DNA of 64,000 nt from Methanoculleus sp. GTDB lineage: Archaea > Halobacteriota > Methanomicrobia > Methanomicrobiales > Methanoculleaceae. Location: positions 1 to 64,000 of the forward strand of contig NZ_JASEFJ010000008.1 in NCBI RefSeq assembly GCF_030019085.1, in the 5' to 3' direction. Within the stretch, counting starts at the first letter, position 1; every line of letters begins with the position of its first letter. Under the pieces are notes generated by a model that was not told the DNA's origin, ran no database searches, and was given only the letters and a program-made list of their open reading frames with translations. The position numbers and the translations under genes were made by a program. Positions 6,901 through 19,193 of the stretch are shown here, one piece after another.

Positions 6901-8956
6901 GTTTGTCCGTGATGTTGCAGGCGAACTCGCCGTGGGTGACTGTCTCCCGGTGCTTAAAGCGACGGGGTTCTGCGAGCGGCCGGTTGAGGAGATCGAGGTT
7001 GCAGAGACCCTGGCTAAGGTTGGTTACGGCAGTTCGATCCGCGTCACCGGAGATGTTGTAACCCTCAGGACATCCGGGCGCGTCAGTCTGCCCCGTCTTC
7101 TGCCGGTCAGCAGCGAACTCGTCAGACTCCTTGGCTACTATCTTGCAGCAGGGCGCAGCGAGCGTTTGGCGCGGCGTTATACCGTCAGATTCACGTTTGA
7201 GGGAGGGGATGCGGACCTCGCGACGGATACCGCCACCTGCATCCGTGCGGTCCTGGGGGTCGAGCCGCAGGTCTGTGAGACGGCATCGGGAACGGCGGTG
7301 ATCATCAGCAGCAAGCTCATCTACCTCCTCTTTGTCGCCCTGGGCTGCGCTTCAGCCGATGCCGATAAGTCTGTTCCGGATCTCGTCTTCAACCTCGATC
7401 GCTCTCTGGTGGCGGATTACCTTGGTGCGGTCTTCAGCGCAACCGATAAGAAGGCCTCCGGCCGCCCTGCCAGGAGCATCAGGCTGAATGTAGCCTCCAG
7501 GGAAGTCGCCCAGAAACTTGTCTGGCTGAGCGGCAGGATCGGTGTCCAGATGAGTTACGCCGAAAGGGACAGGCTTTTTGGTCTACCGCCAGACAGCGTC
7601 CCCCACAGGGTCTACACCTGCAGGATAACGGACAACGACCAGATAGAGAGGTTCCAGGCGGAGACCGGTTACCCTCCAATGATGCCCCGAGGACGGCAGA
7701 ACGGCTGCCCGTTCGCGCTGATCCCCGAGACTCAGGTCACACCCGGATGCACCGGTCTTGCCTGTGCAAGCAGGTACAGTGGTGATGGGGTTGAGAAGGT
7801 CCAGGTGACCATCGTAATCCCACCAATCGCAGAAGAAGAGGAAGAAGTGTTTGCCGGTCTTCTTGAGTATGGGGATGTGCACCCGCTCCGTATTCGATCG
7901 ATCGAGACGGTGGACCACGATGGTTACGTCTACGACCTTGTCGACGTCGCAGGCACCCACACCTTTGCAAACGCGCTCGGGATAGTGACCGGGAACTGCT
8001 GCGCCTACCAGTTCTCATCGCTTGCCGACGAAGACGACGAGTTTGAGGACAAACTCTACTTCCGCGAGGGGAAACACTTCTCGATGGGTTCATGGCAGGT
8101 TATGTCGATCAACTGTCCGCGGGCGGCTTACAAGGCCGATGGCGATCAGGAACGACTCTTTGCCGAGCTCAGGTCTCTCATGGATATCGCAGTCGACCTC
8201 TTCCGGATCAAGCGCCGGTGGATGTCCCTGATCCGGGGGAGCGGTCGGATGCCGTTTGCGATGCAGCGCCCGAAGGACCCGTACACTGGCGAACGCGGCG
8301 CGGTGGCCGTGGATCTGGAAGGTCTCGTCTATACCATAGGCGTCGTCGGTGTCAACGAGATGGTGCAGCACTTCACCGGCTACCAGCTCCACGAGTCGAA
8401 GGAAGCCTTCCGCCTGGCTGTCCGTGCGATGACCGAGCTCGAGTTCTACGCCCGTGAACTCTCAAAGAAACACAACATGACGATCGCCCTCGCTCGCACC
8501 CCTGCGGAGACGACCGGCCAGCGGTTTGCGGTTGCCGATCTCCTGGACGAACGGTTCCGCGATAATGCGATCAGGGTGGCCAAGGGCGATGTCGAACGAG
8601 CGCTCGATATGCTTGGCACGACGCTTGACCTCCCCATCTACTACACCAACGGGACACACGTAACGCCGGGAGCGGCAGTCCCGCTCACGAAACGGATCGA
8701 GATCGAGCATGTCTTCTTCCCTATAGTGGACGGCGGGAACATCTTTCACATATGGCTCGGGGAGGCCCGCCCTGACCCCCGTGGGCTGATGGAGATGGCG
8801 CTGAACCTCTGCCGGACAACCCAGATCGGTTACTTTGCATTCACCCGCGATCTGACGGTCTCCCTCAAAGAGTTCCGCGAATACAGGCCGGTGAGATCCG
8901 GGCAGATGGCTGAGCACCCGGTGACGACCCTGGAGGTTGACCGGGTGGATGCCTGA
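3923..8956 (+). CDS. nrdD: Anaerobic (class III) ribonucleoside-triphosphate reductase with two inteins
   Basis: Reduces ribonucleotides to deoxyribonucleotides by glycyl/thiyl radical chemistry. The frame encodes about 1,677 residues, of which two inteins (4469-5905 and 6593-7996) account for 947, leaving an extein of about 730 residues. An ATP-cone-like N-terminus (RTSRGYLLDWDRNRIIRQIV) is followed by the NrdD barrel. After splicing, the junctions read TRPF-CQDWDLRYFF and GISCYQ-CCAYQFSS, both active-site cysteine regions. A GTG at 3917 is in frame, but the TTG at 3923 has better spacing (7 nt) from GGAGG. Unusually, the C-terminus (after YFAFTRDLTV) lacks the zinc-binding cysteines and the R-V-x-G-Y glycyl-radical motif expected for the family. 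No nrdG activase is adjacent. Confidence 0.93.
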   Translation: MSRKSTQTTLFGEFVPTFPKVRTSRGYLLDWDRNRIIRQIVEETRLVEVFYGYEGADEETAKEIARLVERKIQMLGLQSLSGPLIREIVNMTLLERGLIPYRNVCTRVGTPVFDAHLIDVGRGFEAHDNANLQENAETSHKKKADKISKEQYLLQLPPDLADHHLRGDLHIHDLEYFGTRPFCIDGSTAIPVRMGNRIRSIRPDELPIDGDAWRPLDLSALTPKGWRRVLKVTRRTVNPGEMLRIRTSGGRTLMVTREHRIPVRTGEGMAIRRADEVRAGDALYRISGAGAVRGETIEAIDLVRELPASVPAHLLENVYVRGAGEIFAQVVRSGRASSYSDISRALGIEHQKQWYTRGIMPVALFSTFCSRYGIEDYAGVTIGVTGSEHELPALLTLTPELIRLLGLFVAEGNYNVSLEAGQYNLAIIENRQAPAILAPARTALNTYATIAGGAPDTTTIYGAEVGRNRAPQVYFGGKPAYLLFRYVFGIPEGAARKRLPWIAYHLDDVLLHEFLSALFTGDGSAYYCPEKSDCIVNYTTESPTLRQELSLLLTSLGMTPHIVELYGDNEERRTLYRLQINGRKDIETFARYATFLDERQDHIDGFLSAVKEMQVGEQEETVVEVSVAEPTGAYVYDLFLDGDGSEESHTFFASDGLLIHNCQDWDLRYFFYYGLMPDGNGTKASVAGPAKRAEVAVLHAVKALGSAQTNFAGGQGYYNFLTFMAPYFEGMDYDGIKQLMQMFVYEMTQMMVARGGQVVFSSVQLSPGVPTLWKDKPCVFRGKVWDGNQAPLRTYGEFEREVRLLFKALMEVMLEGDYWGKPFSFPKPEISIEPDFLTEDEEFNRNHPDLPTYHDLYLMTFELASKYGTPYYDNQIPAYRGAGEGISCYQCLAGDELVPVADDEGRISVRHIQEIFDTAAKNGRRIDTFGTELAYYDGRTPSVDFETQEASLRPFHGVMRRRYTGQLLRITLESGREITVTPDHPVYVLDGDVFVRDVAGELAVGDCLPVLKATGFCERPVEEIEVAETLAKVGYGSSIRVTGDVVTLRTSGRVSLPRLLPVSSELVRLLGYYLAAGRSERLARRYTVRFTFEGGDADLATDTATCIRAVLGVEPQVCETASGTAVIISSKLIYLLFVALGCASADADKSVPDLVFNLDRSLVADYLGAVFSATDKKASGRPARSIRLNVASREVAQKLVWLSGRIGVQMSYAERDRLFGLPPDSVPHRVYTCRITDNDQIERFQAETGYPPMMPRGRQNGCPFALIPETQVTPGCTGLACASRYSGDGVEKVQVTIVIPPIAEEEEEVFAGLLEYGDVHPLRIRSIETVDHDGYVYDLVDVAGTHTFANALGIVTGNCCAYQFSSLADEDDEFEDKLYFREGKHFSMGSWQVMSINCPRAAYKADGDQERLFAELRSLMDIAVDLFRIKRRWMSLIRGSGRMPFAMQRPKDPYTGERGAVAVDLEGLVYTIGVVGVNEMVQHFTGYQLHESKEAFRLAVRAMTELEFYARELSKKHNMTIALARTPAETTGQRFAVADLLDERFRDNAIRVAKGDVERALDMLGTTLDLPIYYTNGTHVTPGAAVPLTKRIEIEHVFFPIVDGGNIFHIWLGEARPDPRGLMEMALNLCRTTQIGYFAFTRDLTVSLKEFREYRPVRSGQMAEHPVTTLEVDRVDA
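4469..5905 (+). other. Intein 1 in NrdD, with LAGLIDADG homing endonuclease
   Basis: An in-frame 479-residue insertion. It starts at a Cys (CIDGSTAIPV, block A). Block B is GGRTLMVTREH with the T-x-x-H signature. The C-terminal splice site reads GLLIHN followed by Cys, with the usual penultimate His and terminal Asn. Two dodecapeptide motifs, LLGLFVAEGN and ALFTGDGSAY, keep their acidic residues, so the endonuclease may be active. It inserts at the first active-site cysteine region (TRPF-C). Confidence 0.93.
6593..7996 (+). other. Intein 2 in NrdD, endonuclease domain apparently decayed
   Basis: An in-frame 468-residue insertion, starting CLAGDELVPV and ending GIVTGN before a Cys. Block B is GREITVTPDHPVYV with the T-x-x-H signature. 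The insertion sits in the CYQ-CC cysteine pair of the active site. The first dodecapeptide reads LLGYYLAAGR, with Ala where the catalytic Asp/Glu is expected, and the second (YLGAVFSATDKK) lacks a D-G end. The residue before the terminal Asn is Gly rather than the usual His. Splicing still seems required, since the enzyme core lies on both sides. Confidence 0.9.
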
Positions 8957-8975
8957 AGAAGGTTCATCCTTTTTT
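8955..8975 (+). terminator. Terminator-like stem with T run after nrdD
   Basis: The short stem AAGG-TTCAT-CCTT immediately after the nrdD stop codon runs into a series of six T residues. This fits a poly-T archaeal terminator, although the stem is weak. Confidence 0.45.
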
Positions 8976-8992
8976 GGATACGGGAGGCGATT

Positions 8993-9002
8993 CTTATATA
9001 AA
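8993..9002 (+). promoter_or_regulatory. TATA box for the DUF1786 gene
   Basis: CTTATATAAA lies about 50 bp before the ATG at 9049, which would place transcription start near 9023 and leave a leader of about 25 nt. Confidence 0.55.
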
Positions 9003-9048
9003 TGGATCGTCGCGCTGGAGACAAACTGATTAGAATACGAGGCCATGC

Positions 9049-10089
9049 ATGATCGATCTGATTAATCCACTCATCGCGATCGATGTCGGTCGGGGCACCC
9101 AGGATATCCTGGTCTACGAACCCGGCAGGGCGATCGAGAACAGCATCAAACTGGTTCTTCCCTCGCCGACCGTGATCGTTGCGGAGAAGGTCCGTGAGGC
9201 GACCAGGGCCGGTCGCCCTGTCTTCCTGGAGGGGTTTCTGATGGGCGGTGGTGCAAACGTCGGCGCTTTACGGGAGCACCTCTCACGCGGTTTCCCCGTC
9301 TATGTCACACCGGACGCGGGAGCGACCATCCACGACAACCCGGAGCGGGTGCGGGCGCTGGGCTTTGAGATCCGAAGTGATCCCCCCTCAGATGCGATGA
9401 CCGTCCGCACCACCGATTACATGGAGCAGGAGATCGGACAGGCTCTCGCCCTTTTTGGTGTAGATTACCCCGATAACGTTGCGATAGCAGTCCAGGACCA
9501 CGGTTACTCACCGCACCGGAGCAACCGCATACACAGGTTCGAATTTATGCGGGAACGGCTTGACGCCGGTGGATGGGAGATCCTCTCTCTAATCTCCGAT
9601 CCCCCGCCTGAAGATATGACCCGGATGCAGGCCGTCCGACGTCAGGCGCCGGGGGCCCTTGTCACCGATACCGGCCCCGTCGCCCTCATCGGGGCGCTAT
9701 GCGATCCCGTGGTCAGGCGGATGGCCCGGACCGGGGTGACTCTGGTCAATGTCGGGAACGGCCACACGCTCTGCTTTACCCTGAAGGGGGGCGAGATCCA
9801 CGGCCTCTTCGAGCACCACACTGGCGCACTCAACCCGGGGAAACTTCGCCACTACATCCGGCGACTCGCTGACGGGACGCTGACATCGGAGGAGGTTTTT
9901 GAGGATGGCGGTCACGGGGCTGCTGTCAGGAAACCCCTTACAACCGATGCCGTTGTGGTAACCGGGCCAAACCGTCTCCGACTGCTGTCGGAGGCTTACC
10001 AGGCGGCGCCGTTTGGGGATATGATGCTCTCGGGATGCTTCGGGCTCGCCTATATCTGGAAGGTGTTTCGGGAGAGAAGTGAGGGGTAA
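9049..10089 (+). CDS. DUF1786 family protein, 346 aa
   Basis: The N-terminal motif LIAIDVGRGTQDILVY is characteristic of DUF1786, a family found mostly in methanogens and often labelled as pyruvate formate-lyase activating enzyme-like. I see no CxxxCxxC radical-SAM motif, so that label is not supported here. IDVGRGTQ together with the later TLVNVGNGHT block resembles the phosphate-binding loops of the ASKHA (actin/Hsp70) fold, which suggests nucleotide binding (inference). The molecular function is unknown. The gene has its own TATA box and converges on nusA. Confidence 0.85.
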   Translation: MIDLINPLIAIDVGRGTQDILVYEPGRAIENSIKLVLPSPTVIVAEKVREATRAGRPVFLEGFLMGGGANVGALREHLSRGFPVYVTPDAGATIHDNPERVRALGFEIRSDPPSDAMTVRTTDYMEQEIGQALALFGVDYPDNVAIAVQDHGYSPHRSNRIHRFEFMRERLDAGGWEILSLISDPPPEDMTRMQAVRRQAPGALVTDTGPVALIGALCDPVVRRMARTGVTLVNVGNGHTLCFTLKGGEIHGLFEHHTGALNPGKLRHYIRRLADGTLTSEEVFEDGGHGAAVRKPLTTDAVVVTGPNRLRLLSEAYQAAPFGDMMLSGCFGLAYIWKVFRERSEG

Positions 10090-10107
10090 CGGCGTAAAAA
10101 AAGATGT

Positions 10108-10560
10108 TCAGGCGGTCTCGCTCTGCATCAGCACAACATCGTCGATGTCGTGCTGGCGCTGCGCGAGAACCTTCGCCTTGAAGATGTTCTTACCCGCCTT
10201 GCCGATGGCAAGGCCGCGGTCATCGTCCATGACCTCAATACGGGCGATCCGCCGACTCTCTTCGTCTGTATCGAACTCGATATCGGTGACCCTTGCAGGA
10301 AGGAAACAGTTCCGGATGAACTGTGCGGGGTCGGTGGAGTACTCCACAACCTCGATGCGTTTCCCCATTACCTCGGAAGCCTTTTTGATGCTCGATCCAC
10401 CCTTGCCGATGGCAAGTCCCATATCCCCGGGATTGATCACGAAGATGAGCCGCTCGTTGCGGTTATCAACCACGCAATCGCGGCTACCTGCGCCGGTGAG
10501 GCTTTCAAACTGGGAGATCAGGCGCATACACTCCTCAGTCAGCGTGACCTGCGACATCAT
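10108..10560 (-). CDS. nusA: NusA-like transcription factor (KH domains)
   Basis: A 150-residue archaeal NusA, which consists of two KH RNA-binding domains without the bacterial N-terminal and S1 domains. The two KH signatures are visible: DMGLAIGKGGSSIKKA and DRGLAIGKAGKNIFKA. It is the last gene of the RNA polymerase operon and starts directly at the stop codon of rpl30e, consistent with a role in transcription elongation or termination. In many archaea rps12, rps7 and the elongation factor genes follow; here the strand changes instead. Confidence 0.95.
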   Translation of the reverse strand: MMSQVTLTEECMRLISQFESLTGAGSRDCVVDNRNERLIFVINPGDMGLAIGKGGSSIKKASEVMGKRIEVVEYSTDPAQFIRNCFLPARVTDIEFDTDEESRRIARIEVMDDDRGLAIGKAGKNIFKAKVLAQRQHDIDDVVLMQSETA

Positions 10561-10848
10561 CTACACTCTCACGGCGTTCAGGATATCGGACTCGCCCGGT
10601 TCGACCACGGCAAGAGCACTGACAACATACGGCATGCCGCAGGCCTTTCCGAGCTGGATACTCGATCCTTCATAGACGTAGACAGGGATATCGATCCCAT
10701 TCACCATATTTTTGACAGATTCGGGGCTGTTCTTGGCCACAACAACCAGTCTGGCCCTGCCCTCCTCGATGCATTCCTGGGTCTTGTTCCGGCCCAGGAA
10801 CACTGTACCAGTCTTCACGGCTTTGCGGAGTGAAGCATTAAAGTCCAT
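10561..10848 (-). CDS. rpl30e: Ribosomal protein L30e
   Basis: A 95-residue large-subunit protein of the L7Ae/L30e fold. Characteristic segments are TGTVFLGRNKTQECIEEGRA near residue 14 and the C-terminal GKACGMPYVVSALAVVEPG. Its place between rpoA2 and nusA is the usual archaeal gene order. Confidence 0.96.
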   Translation of the reverse strand: MDFNASLRKAVKTGTVFLGRNKTQECIEEGRARLVVVAKNSPESVKNMVNGIDIPVYVYEGSSIQLGKACGMPYVVSALAVVEPGESDILNAVRV

Positions 10849-10859
10849 TACGATTTCTC

Positions 10860-14677
<3,818 letters not shown>

Positions 14678-14698
14678 TTTTTGAAACTGCCCCCTCTC

Positions 14699-16513
14699 TC
14701 ATACCATATCTTCGAGCCTCAGGCGGGGAGCGATGCCCATGCTCTTCATCTCATCGAGGAGTAACTTGAACGCGTAACTCATCTCGACAGGGTATATGTC
14801 GGTCTCGCTACCGCAGGTAAGGCAACGGGTAACTTTCCTCTTCCGGTCGACCATAGCCACCATACCACATTTCGCACAGACCCACTGTGTCACCTTATCC
14901 GACTCATCGAGGAGTCTTTCTTTTAGCGCCATGGCCGCACCGTGGCCGATCATCACATCGCGCTCCATCTCACCGAACCTGAGCCCTCCCTCACGGGCAC
15001 GGCCTTCGGTAGGCTGGCGGGTGAGGACCTGCACCGGGCCGCGCGAACGTGCATGCATCTTGCTCGAGACCATGTGATAGAGTTTCTGGTAGTAGATGAC
15101 ACCTATGTAGATATCGGCCGCAAACTGCCGTCCGCTGACACCGTCATACATAACTTCGCGACCGTTGTGCGCAAACCCGAGTTCCTGGAGGGATTTCCGA
15201 AGTTCTGTCTCCCGCTCACCCCGAAACGCCGTCGCGTCGATGCGGCGCCCTTCGAGCGAACCCACCTTTCCACCCAGCATCTCGAGCATGTGTCCGATGG
15301 TCATACGGCTCGGAATGGCGTGGGGGTTGATGATAAGATCAGGCGTCATGCCAGACTCGGTGAACGGCATATCCGCTGCGGGCTGGATGAGCCCTATGAC
15401 ACCCTTCTGCCCGTGCCGGGACGCAAACTTGTCGCCGACCTCCGGTATCCGGAGGTCGCGAGTCCTGACCTTTACCAGGCGTGAGGAGTTCTCCCCTTCC
15501 GTGATGATGACCGTATCCACGATCCCGTGCTCGTTGCTCCGCATAGTGACCGATGTATCGCGCCGTTTTTCGACGGCGATCAGCTCGCTCGTAGGCTCCT
15601 CCAGGAATCTGGGGGGGGATGTCTTGCCGATCAGGACATCTTTCTCGCGCACAACTGTCTCGGGGTTGATTATACCATCGATGTCCAGATTCGCGTAGTA
15701 CTCCGAACCGTGTGCTCCTGAGACCTCTTCGTCCGGGATCTCGATCCGGTCCACCTGACCACCGGGGTAACGCCGTTCTTCACCCTCGTAAGTGCGGAAG
15801 AAGTGCGAGCGCCCCAGACCACGGTCGATGGATGCCTGGTTGATGATCAGGGCGTCCTCAATGTTGAACCCCTCGTAGGAGATGATGGCGACGACGAAGT
15901 TCTGGCCAGCCGGCCGATCGTCGGATCCGATGACATCGGAGGTCTGGGTGTAGATGAGCGGTTTCTGGGCGTAGTGAAGCATGTGCCCCCGGGTGTCGGG
16001 ACGAAGTTTCATGTTTGCTGCGCCGAACCCGAGCGCCTGTTTGACCATCCCAGCTCCCATTGTGACACGGGGACTGGCGTTGTGCTCAGGGAACGGAACG
16101 TGCGCCGCACCTATGCCCAGGATTAGCGAGGGGTCGATCTCCAGGTGCGTGTGCTCCGGGGTGAGATCCGTTTCGTTTATGGCGATGAAGAGATCCTCCT
16201 CCTCTTCGGCATCGACAAACTCGATCGCGCCCTTCTGCACAAGGTAGTCAAAGGCGATCTCACCGTTCCGAAGGTTTTCGATATCCTCTTCAGTTACCTG
16301 GGGAACACTTTCTCGAACCACGATCAGCGGCCGGCGTGCCCTGCCCCGGTCGGTGTGGACGATGACGTCGTTGTTGAACTCTTTGTAGGATATGTTTATC
16401 TCAGACGGGATCTTGCCGCAGCGGCGCATCTCGCGCAACCGGTTGACAAGATCCGCCGGATCGTTGATAAGTCCGATCAGGGCCCCGTCAACAAAGACAC
16501 GCGACTGTCTCAT
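14699..16513 (-). CDS. rpoB1: DNA-directed RNA polymerase subunit B'
   Basis: The C-terminal half of the second-largest subunit, 604 residues. Visible landmarks include [20 protein letters not shown], the conserved [13 protein letters not shown] segment, and the C-terminal zinc motif [13 protein letters not shown]...CLTCGSETD. The start overlaps the rpoB2 stop by 4 bp, the usual arrangement where the B gene is split in methanogens. Confidence 0.98.
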   Translation of the reverse strand: MRQSRVFVDGALIGLINDPADLVNRLREMRRCGKIPSEINISYKEFNNDVIVHTDRGRARRPLIVVRESVPQVTEEDIENLRNGEIAFDYLVQKGAIEFVDAEEEEDLFIAINETDLTPEHTHLEIDPSLILGIGAAHVPFPEHNASPRVTMGAGMVKQALGFGAANMKLRPDTRGHMLHYAQKPLIYTQTSDVIGSDDRPAGQNFVVAIISYEGFNIEDALIINQASIDRGLGRSHFFRTYEGEERRYPGGQVDRIEIPDEEVSGAHGSEYYANLDIDGIINPETVVREKDVLIGKTSPPRFLEEPTSELIAVEKRRDTSVTMRSNEHGIVDTVIITEGENSSRLVKVRTRDLRIPEVGDKFASRHGQKGVIGLIQPAADMPFTESGMTPDLIINPHAIPSRMTIGHMLEMLGGKVGSLEGRRIDATAFRGERETELRKSLQELGFAHNGREVMYDGVSGRQFAADIYIGVIYYQKLYHMVSSKMHARSRGPVQVLTRQPTEGRAREGGLRFGEMERDVMIGHGAAMALKERLLDESDKVTQWVCAKCGMVAMVDRKRKVTRCLTCGSETDIYPVEMSYAFKLLLDEMKSMGIAPRLRLEDMV

Positions 16514-18051
16514 ACTGTCTCTCTCCTGAGGGGGATAACGCCCATTTCGTATAGAATGTTCTTCACGTCCACTTCGTTGCTGACGCCGTTACTGATCTCG
16601 ACCATCTGGGCGAAGTTCTTCACCAGCCCACAGTTTGGCCCTTCTGGCGTCTCGCTAGGACAGATCCGTCCCCACTGGGTAGGGTGCAGGTCACGGGCCT
16701 CAAAATGGGGCTGTGAACGTGAGAGCGGGGAGATCACACGGCGGAGGTGCGAAAGAACTGCCATGTGGTCGACCCTGTCCAGGAGTTGGGATACGCCGGT
16801 TCGGCCCCCCACCCAGTTGCCGGTGGCAAGCGGGTGGAGCAGCCTCTCGGTCAGGACGTCCGCGCGCACCGCGGTGCCGATCGAGAGGTCGCGGTGGCGC
16901 ATGCTGGCCCTTTCAAGCTGGTACTTAACATCTCGCGTCAGGCGGTTGAGCGAGATCCTGAATAGGTCTTCCATAAGGTCGCCCGCAAGTTTCAGCCGCT
17001 TGTTAGCGTAGTGGTCCTTATCATCTATTCTGCGTCGCTCAAGTACGAGATCGAAACAGGCCTCGGCCATCCTCCCCAGGAAATGTGCTTTTGCCAGACG
17101 GACACTCTCTACCGCCGGTCTGTAACCCGGGTCATCCTCTTTCAAGCCAGCCGGCATCAGGTGGTTTAAGTGGGGAAGCAGGTAGTTATCAAGAACAAAC
17201 TCGGCTCGTTTGCGCTGGTAGTCACGGGTCTGGTTTGGCGCGAGTTTCTTGCCGACGTACATGATCCCTTCGTCGACGGTGTCGCACTCGCTCTCCTCCA
17301 GGTTCTGCATCATGAAGGTCAGGATATCCTCATCGGTTGAGACCGCCTCGACGATGTCATGGTCACCCTGGAGCCCCAGCGCCCGCATCAGGTCAACGAA
17401 CCGGAGGTGCCCGGCGACTGAGGGGAACGAGACTTCCAGCAGGTTTTTGCGGTTCCGCTCAACGATCACCAGCGCGCGGTAGCCCCGGTACTGCGAGAAG
17501 ACCTTCGCAACGTATATCCGTTCGTTGTAGCGTTCGGTAAATTCGGTCATGATCTTGTTTGAGGCAAGATCCTCGAGCGTCATCAGCACCCGCTCTGTGC
17601 CGTTGACGATGAAGTAGCCGCCTGGATCGAGGGGGTCTTCGCCATGCTCGATCCTTTCGGTATCTTTCATGTCGTAGAGGTTGCAGGCGGCCGAACCCAC
17701 CATCACCGGCAGCTGCCCGATGGTGGTGACGATCGGATCCTGCGCTTCTCCTCCCTGGATAAGCTTCATCTCGAGTTGTATGGGCGCGGCGTAGGTGAGG
17801 TTCCGTAGGCGTGCCTCGCTCGGGAAGAGCTCGGACTGAGATCCGTCCGCTTCACGGACGAGGGGTTTCTTCACCTCTATCCTTCCCAGTTCAACCCATA
17901 CCGCCTCTTTTCCTTTACCGCGGGACTCGATATCGGTCTCGATGACTCTCTGTTCATCGACAACTTCCTGAAGGTTGTGCAGGAGAAAGTTGTTATAAGA
18001 GTCTAACTGGTGGCGCGCAACATGTTCCCGCGCAAAATATGCCCTGGACAA
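16510..18051 (-). CDS. rpoB2: DNA-directed RNA polymerase subunit B''
   Basis: The N-terminal half of the second-largest subunit, 513 residues. It begins with [20 protein letters not shown] and contains [20 protein letters not shown] and the conserved [18 protein letters not shown]. Initiation is at a TTG codon (18051). No strong ribosome-binding site is visible. The gene follows rpoH with a 43-bp gap. Confidence 0.97.
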   Translation of the reverse strand: MSRAYFAREHVARHQLDSYNNFLLHNLQEVVDEQRVIETDIESRGKGKEAVWVELGRIEVKKPLVREADGSQSELFPSEARLRNLTYAAPIQLEMKLIQGGEAQDPIVTTIGQLPVMVGSAACNLYDMKDTERIEHGEDPLDPGGYFIVNGTERVLMTLEDLASNKIMTEFTERYNERIYVAKVFSQYRGYRALVIVERNRKNLLEVSFPSVAGHLRFVDLMRALGLQGDHDIVEAVSTDEDILTFMMQNLEESECDTVDEGIMYVGKKLAPNQTRDYQRKRAEFVLDNYLLPHLNHLMPAGLKEDDPGYRPAVESVRLAKAHFLGRMAEACFDLVLERRRIDDKDHYANKRLKLAGDLMEDLFRISLNRLTRDVKYQLERASMRHRDLSIGTAVRADVLTERLLHPLATGNWVGGRTGVSQLLDRVDHMAVLSHLRRVISPLSRSQPHFEARDLHPTQWGRICPSETPEGPNCGLVKNFAQMVEISNGVSNEVDVKNILYEMGVIPLRRETV

Positions 18052-18094
18052 AACACTTCTGTCTAACAGATGGATCAGCTCCCGGCCTCTGAAT

Positions 18095-18346
18095 TTATTT
18101 CTTTGGTCTTTTCACGACTATTCGGTAGGCTTCGGCCCTGCCAGCGGTTCGGCTTTCACGAATGATGCGGATGACGTTTCCTACCTCGCCATTGATGGTC
18201 TTCACTGCAGGATCGTCGTGGTAGATTTTCGGTAATTGTTCTAAGGATATTCGGTAAGTTGCAAGAAGTTCCGCAACCTCATCCTCGCTCATGATCTGAT
18301 GGTCAGGTACCATCTCGTGTTTGAGTACGTTCAATGAAGTGCCCAT
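18095..18346 (-). CDS. rpoH: DNA-directed RNA polymerase subunit H
   Basis: A small archaeal Rpb5-like subunit of 83 residues. The H signature is clear: [17 protein letters not shown] near the start and [12 protein letters not shown] in the middle. The frame opens 18 bp further upstream, but the ATG at 18346 has GAGGTG 7 nt before it and gives the standard N-terminus. It heads the polymerase operon, 79 bp behind tRNA-Lys on the same strand. Confidence 0.96.
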   Translation of the reverse strand: MGTSLNVLKHEMVPDHQIMSEDEVAELLATYRISLEQLPKIYHDDPAVKTINGEVGNVIRIIRESRTAGRAEAYRIVVKRPKK

Positions 18347-18425
18347 CTCCTTACACCTCATCAACGAAAAAGTTGCATATCAGATGAATCACCTTGCTAA
18401 AACCCATAGACATCGCCCATGGCAA

Positions 18426-18499
18426 CGGGCCCAAGGGGATTTGAACCCCCGACCACCTGGTTAAAAGCCAGGCGCTCTACCTAACTGAGCTATAGGCCC
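18426..18499 (-). tRNA. tRNA-Lys (TTT)
   Basis: On the minus strand the acceptor arm GGGCCTA pairs with TGGGCCC, followed by discriminator G. The anticodon stem CCTGG/CCAGG encloses CTTTTAA (anticodon TTT), and the T arm is GGGGG-TTCAAAT-CCCCT. CCA is not encoded and there is no intron. A TATA-like AGTATAAATAA on the plus strand (18539-18549; minus TTATTTATACT) lies upstream. The gene precedes rpoH in the same direction. Confidence 0.96.
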
Positions 18500-18538
18500 C
18501 ACGCGTACTGCCATCTAGCATTATTACAATGCGAGAAG

Positions 18539-18549
18539 AGTATAAATAA
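18539..18549 (-). promoter_or_regulatory. TATA box upstream of tRNA-Lys (and possibly rpoH)
   Basis: TTATTTATACT on the minus strand lies about 40 bp before the tRNA. Between the two is a small inverted repeat, GCATT...AATGC (18519-18533). No equally good TATA box lies between the tRNA and rpoH, so read-through into the polymerase operon is possible. Confidence 0.5.
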
Positions 18550-18690
18550 TTTACCTGGAGACGTAGAACATGGTTAGCGGTCTGATGTTATAAACCTTTC
18601 AATCTTCTTCCGGCTCCACGAGTCATATCGGAATATTTTAATGTTCCCGGGCATCTGTTTTGTACATACGTCGCCGAACCGGGTGAATCC

Positions 18691-19134
18691 ATGATTCCTT
18701 CACGATACTATGCCGAAAATGCAGTACCCGCTATATCGTGGGTTGCCCAGGGCATCTACCTTCTCATTGCTGTCGCACTATCCGCGCTTGCGCTCGTCTC
18801 GTTGTATGATGTTGCTCTCCAGATGGTGGCGCTTATCCACGTTGACGAGATGACACAGGGTGTCCTGCAGGTGCTGCATGCGATCCTTTTGACCCTCATC
18901 CTGGTGGAGATCCTGGAGACGGTGACAGCGTATTTCAGGACAAAAAAGGTGCTGGTAACGCCGATCCTGATTGCGGGTATCACCGCGATGGTGCGACGGG
19001 TGTTGGTCTTCGGGATAGAGGTCCACGAACCCACCGAGATTGGCGTGACACTCGCGGCGATTCTCGTGCTGACGATCGCGGTTGTCTTTATCGGGAGGCA
19101 GGAACGTCAGGAAACATACCTGGATGCAGTTTAG
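18691..19134 (+). CDS. psiE: PsiE-like integral membrane protein
   Basis: A 147-residue protein with four predicted membrane helices: about residues 17-41, 58-80, 88-108 and 118-136. The pattern ...LVEILETVTAYFRTKKV...PILIAGITAMVRRVLV matches the PsiE family (phosphate-starvation-inducible E in bacteria), which is common in archaea but functionally undefined. It stands alone between tRNA-Lys and the response regulator, with an AT-rich promoter region (GGAATATTTTAATG) about 60 bp upstream. Confidence 0.8.
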   Translation: MIPSRYYAENAVPAISWVAQGIYLLIAVALSALALVSLYDVALQMVALIHVDEMTQGVLQVLHAILLTLILVEILETVTAYFRTKKVLVTPILIAGITAMVRRVLVFGIEVHEPTEIGVTLAAILVLTIAVVFIGRQERQETYLDAV

Positions 19135-19193
19135 TTCTGTACGTGAGAGAGGAGAAATCTCTACCGCAAAGGAGGATGGAGAGTGACCACGTT

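Noticed and set aside
9049-10089. Pyruvate formate-lyase activating enzyme
   Set aside because: No radical-SAM CxxxCxxC motif; only the DUF1786 label is supported.
16145-17011. Plus-strand 288-codon frame across the rpoB1/rpoB2 junction
   Set aside because: Antisense to two polymerase genes, with no binding site or family features.
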